DNA of 44,931 nucleotides from an uncultured Muribaculaceae bacterium (GTDB lineage Bacteria > Bacteroidota > Bacteroidia > Bacteroidales > Muribaculaceae), in the NCBI GenBank assembly GCA_944321715.1, contig CALUMJ010000019.1:1-44931 (forward strand), in the 5' to 3' direction. Numbering within the stretch: position 1 is the first letter of the stretch; every line of letters begins with the position of its first letter. Shown here one piece after another: positions 42,371 through 44,931 of this stretch. The notes below the pieces were generated by a model. That model was not told the DNA's origin. It made no database searches and was given only the letters and a program-made list of their open reading frames with translations. The translations under genes and the position numbers were made by a program.

Positions 42371-43233
42371 ACTTTTTGTTAAAAATAGGCTTTTTGATTG
42401 CTGCGCTTGTCCTCACGGTGGGGGCAATCTTGGGTTATGCCAAGAACCAAGTGTCGCCGCCCGAGGACATTGAGCAGGTTGACCAATACAGCCTCGATTT
42501 CGAACGAATGCCCGTGGCTGCCAGCCGTGCAGTCAGTCTTGCGGCAGCCGACGACGTTTATGCCAATGCCATATCGCAGCTCGACATATATCGCAACGAG
42601 GGCAAAATGGCTGCCGATGTGGTTTCGGCCAACTTGCGCACGTTTGCCAATAGCTATTCCAAGTCGTTCCTTAATTTCAGTTTCATGAAATTTAAGGCTT
42701 CGGAATGGCACGACAGCGACTTGCGCCGAATGTTGACCGACATAACAAACCTGAATTCGCTCAAAGATGACAATCGGCGGCCAGTAATAACTGGCACACG
42801 TGCCGACTCGCTGAAAATCGTTGCCGGGGTCATATCAGATTATTATGATGCCGTGGCAGTGAGCCGCAGCCTTTCGTACCACGGTGTCAGCGAGGCCCGT
42901 GCCACAATTGCCCAGGCCGACTCGTATGCCCGAGCCAAGTACCTGTCGAATTGTACAAGCCTCAAAAACGCACTTGGCAACGTGCGCAGCGGCATAGGCA
43001 ATTCGCACTACCAGTATGTGCTTGGGCAGCTCAACAGTATGTTAAGATACAGCTACCGTACACACTCCGAAAGCGAGTTTAACCAAAAGGTGATAAATGT
43101 GCAGCGCGCATTGGACGAGTATAACAATAATGCCCAATCGCTATATGGGTCGAAACGTGATTTGACTGGTCCAACAAATCGAGCTGTGAAGTATATCACT
43201 GATGCAACAGACTATTATATGAATTTCAATTAA
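42367..43233 (+). CDS. Membrane-anchored helical protein
   Basis: A 288-aa protein of unknown family. Residues 5-24 form a TM helix or uncleaved signal anchor (LLKIGFLIAALVLTVGAILG), and the rest (about 25-288) is largely helical and would be periplasmic. It carries repeated aromatic/Asn-rich segments (NFSFMKFKASEWHDSD, SRSLSYHGVSEARATIAQADSYARAKY). No lipobox cysteine is seen. ATG 42367 overlaps the previous stop by 4 bp, and the next gene starts 12 bp later. It is probably a periplasmic link between the inner-membrane partner before it and the outer-membrane protein after it; this is inference from order and predicted location. Confidence 0.62.
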   Translation: MNFLLKIGFLIAALVLTVGAILGYAKNQVSPPEDIEQVDQYSLDFERMPVAASRAVSLAAADDVYANAISQLDIYRNEGKMAADVVSANLRTFANSYSKSFLNFSFMKFKASEWHDSDLRRMLTDITNLNSLKDDNRRPVITGTRADSLKIVAGVISDYYDAVAVSRSLSYHGVSEARATIAQADSYARAKYLSNCTSLKNALGNVRSGIGNSHYQYVLGQLNSMLRYSYRTHSESEFNQKVINVQRALDEYNNNAQSLYGSKRDLTGPTNRAVKYITDATDYYMNFN

Positions 43234-43245
43234 ATCTATTAACTC

Positions 43246-44613
43246 ATGAACCGATTGAGAAATATAATTTTGACACTGTTCGGCGCTATTATGTTGATAG
43301 CCATGTTTCCTCCTGCGGCCAATGCACAGCTTTTAGATGCAGCCAAAGAACGCAGGGCCGAAATACGCGAAATACGCCGCCAAGACAGCATTGCATATAT
43401 CAATGCTTGCAAGGCTGGAACACTTGCTGCTTTCAAGAATTATCTCAAAGAGTATCCCAACGGGTTGTTTAAGAAGCAAATGAACGACCGCATTGCCGAC
43501 TTTGACATCTGGAGCAAGGCAAAACAGGCCAATACGATTGCCGCATATAATGAATATCTTAACCAGTCGGTGACTAAGGCTTTCATAATCGAGGCCGGCG
43601 ATGCAATCACCGAATTGGAGTCGGTCGATGCCTGGAATGCCATTAAGACCACTGGCACATTGCAGCAGGTAAAAGCGTTCATAGCCAGCTATCCCAAGTC
43701 GTCGCGCCGGGCAGCGGCAGTAAAACGCGCACACGAGTTACAGGGTGTCGAATATTACCAAAAGGGCGAATGGCTCATGGCTCTTGCCGAGTTTAAGGAG
43801 GCCGGTGGGCGCAACTCGCTCGAATACAAGCACCAGAAGATGTATGACTATTGCTTGGAATATGACGAATATCGCAAGCTCGATGAATATACGCCCGAAT
43901 CGACGCTTATCGCCTACCTTAACCGCCATCCTAATGGGTATTTCCATAATAACGTATCGAATGAAATAGCTGTGCGGCGAGCGAAAGAGTTGGACAAATA
44001 TTCCACGTCGGTTGACTATGAAAATGCCATGGCGTTTGCCAAGGATTATAGGACGCAACGTGAAGTGCAGACCTACATCGACCGCAGCAAGGCCGATGCC
44101 GAAGCCTATCGCAAGATGCGTAAGAAATGGGAGCGTGACGAGAACGGCGGTTGGACCGATTTCGTCTTAGGCTGCGATTTCACTGGCAATGTCGGCGCTT
44201 CTGATGAGGGGCAAAAAATGTGTTTCGATTTTATTGTGGGTTTACGCATCGGCAACTACCGCGACCCGTTGCAATTCGAGGTGGGTTTGAAACCAGGTTT
44301 TGTTATGCCGGGTTATGTTTCGAGCTATTATGATTATTACTATGATTATTATACCGATAGCGAAACATATTTTCACATGCCTATTTATGGCAAGCTGAAA
44401 ATCAATGTTTGCAATGCAGGGCGAGGAAAGTTTTTCATTTTTGGAGAGTTCGATTACAATGCCGTGAGGGATGATTGGTATGAGAGCGAAATGTCGGTTG
44501 GCGGAGGTATTGGCCTCGGTTGGAAGCACTTCGACATGGCGTTTTATTACCAGAACGACATTGACTACATCGACCCGCACTCGCTTGGCGTTTCGATGGG
44601 CGTATATTTCTAA
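43246..44613 (+). CDS. Outer-membrane beta-barrel protein with helical repeats
   Basis: A 455-aa exported protein. Residues 1-27 (MNRLRNIILTLFGAIMLIAMFPPAANA) are a signal peptide. A helical repeat region (about 40-285) contains units such as T-L-A-A-F-K-N-Y-L-K-E-Y-P-N-G, TLQQVKAFIASYPKSSRRAA and TLIAYLNRHPNGYFHNNV, resembling the repeats of the operon GTPase. From about 295 to 455 alternating beta-strands (FVLGCDFTGNVGA, FDFIVGLRIGN, FEVGLKPGFVM, GKFFIFGEFDYN, VGGGIGLGWKHFDMAFYYQ) end in GVSMGVYF with a C-terminal Phe, the signature of an outer-membrane barrel of about eight strands. It is the last gene of the operon and is followed by a strong terminator. Confidence 0.8.
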   Translation: MNRLRNIILTLFGAIMLIAMFPPAANAQLLDAAKERRAEIREIRRQDSIAYINACKAGTLAAFKNYLKEYPNGLFKKQMNDRIADFDIWSKAKQANTIAAYNEYLNQSVTKAFIIEAGDAITELESVDAWNAIKTTGTLQQVKAFIASYPKSSRRAAAVKRAHELQGVEYYQKGEWLMALAEFKEAGGRNSLEYKHQKMYDYCLEYDEYRKLDEYTPESTLIAYLNRHPNGYFHNNVSNEIAVRRAKELDKYSTSVDYENAMAFAKDYRTQREVQTYIDRSKADAEAYRKMRKKWERDENGGWTDFVLGCDFTGNVGASDEGQKMCFDFIVGLRIGNYRDPLQFEVGLKPGFVMPGYVSSYYDYYYDYYTDSETYFHMPIYGKLKINVCNAGRGKFFIFGEFDYNAVRDDWYESEMSVGGGIGLGWKHFDMAFYYQNDIDYIDPHSLGVSMGVYF

Positions 44614-44626
44614 TGAACTGTGCATT

Positions 44627-44667
44627 TGCGGCCGTGCGGACTTCCGTGCGGCCGCACCTTTTTTTAC
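44627..44667 (+). terminator. Strong terminator closing the SrfB/SrfC operon
   Basis: GCGGCCGTGCGG and CCGTGCGGCCGC form a 12-bp stem (two G-U pairs) with a short loop (ACTT), followed by ACC and a T run (about 44659-44665). It starts 14 bp after the stop codon and marks the operon end. Confidence 0.85.
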
Positions 44668-44699
44668 AGTGTAAATATCGGTAATCCACGACTGTTTAT

Positions 44700-44707
44700 T
44701 ATATTTG
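44700..44707 (+). promoter_or_regulatory. Candidate -7 box before the AAA-ATPase-like gene
   Basis: TATATTTG at 44700-44707 matches TAnnTTTG, 20 nt before the ATG at 44727. No clear TTTG -33 is seen. Confidence 0.4.
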
Positions 44708-44726
44708 CTAAAAAATGGCATGAAGA

Positions 44727-44931
44727 ATGAAATACCCGATAGGCATACAGAGTTTTGAAAAGTTGATAACAGGCGGTTATTGTTATGTCGATAAGACTTC
44801 GCTTGTTTATCAATTGGCGAATGAAGGTAGCATATATTTCCTGAGCCGCCCGCTTCGGTTCGGGAAAAGCTTGCTCGTTTCGACGCTCAAGAACTATTTC
44901 CTCGGGCGGCGGGAGCTGTTCCGCGGGCTTG
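44727..44931 (+). CDS. AAA-ATPase-like/PD-(D/E)XK protein (5' part)
   Basis: The first 68 codons of a gene cut by the window end. MKYPIGIQSFEKLITGGYCY, the following VDKTSLVYQL and FLSRPLRFGKSLLVSTLKNYF are the standard start of the large Bacteroidetes AAA-ATPase_like (PF09820) family, in which R-P-x-R-F-G-K-S is the Walker A loop and VDKT precedes it. Full-length members are about 500-560 aa with a C-terminal PD-(D/E)XK nuclease-like domain. They are highly multiplied in these genomes and their role is unproven. It has its own candidate promoter after the terminator, so it is probably not part of the upstream operon. Confidence 0.88.
   Translation, partial: MKYPIGIQSFEKLITGGYCYVDKTSLVYQLANEGSIYFLSRPLRFGKSLLVSTLKNYFLGRRELFRGL

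Noticed and set aside
1-44931. CRISPR array
   Set aside because: The only regular repeats (84-bp and 75-bp units, REP copies) are long, few and without spacer structure.

Overview
The window looks like a chromosomal segment of a Bacteroidales bacterium, most likely a gut Muribaculaceae-type organism. The evidence is repeated use of the Bacteroidetes promoter signature (TTTG, 19-20 nt, TAnnTTTG), a TonB-dependent receptor with a carboxypeptidase-like regulatory domain next to a DUF5689-type lipoprotein, weak Shine-Dalgarno signals, and families such as the MADNYLE small protein and AAA-ATPase-like/PD-(D/E)XK proteins. The family-level placement is inference; no rRNA is present.

Layout. 1-2.1 kb: a tandem repeat carrying promoters, then two overlapping glycosyltransferase genes. 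2.1-4.2 kb: a small YqaE/Pmp3 membrane protein, trmB and an Mrp-type Fe-S carrier ATPase. 4.2-6.3 kb: palindromic REP/MITE-like elements on both sides of a MATE exporter, whose promoter lies in the same repeat family as the one at position 1. 6.3-7.6 kb: a class A beta-lactamase behind a stand-alone receiver protein. 7.9-13.3 kb: the translation operon rimP-nusA-infB, with a leader terminator, followed by folK. 13.4-18.2 kb: a surface-glycan operon (GT2, FrhB-like Fe-S protein, polysaccharide pyruvyl transferase, flippase) behind a near-consensus promoter. 18.2-20.5 kb: a frameshifted small gene, a LolC/E-like permease, rbfA and an AbiEii toxin remnant. 20.5-21.4 kb: a GT2 gene. 21.6-28.1 kb: a secreted EEP nuclease divergent from a TonB receptor and lipoprotein, a plausible nucleic-acid or phosphate scavenging set. 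28.4-28.6 kb: tRNA-Lys(CUU) with its own promoter and terminator.

The most interesting part is 28.9-44.7 kb, a single co-directional eight-gene transcription unit. It has a near-perfect promoter at 28932-28963, a leader of roughly 230 nt and a strong terminator at 44627-44667. It encodes, in order: an SrfB-like actin/Hsp70-fold ATPase (1084 aa); an SrfC-like P-loop GTPase (951 aa); a membrane-anchored subtilisin with two InlB-type repeats (930 aa); a multi-spanning membrane protein with a repeated Y-x-G-T-I-D-M tail; a second GTPase with clear G1, G3 and G4 motifs behind helical repeats; two single-pass envelope proteins; and an outer-membrane beta-barrel protein with the same type of helical repeat as the GTPase. 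The predicted products span cytoplasm, inner membrane, periplasm and outer membrane. I read it as one trans-envelope NTP-driven machine, possibly a conflict, defence or effector system built around the poorly understood SrfB/SrfC pair. The function is inference. The window ends inside an AAA-ATPase-like gene.
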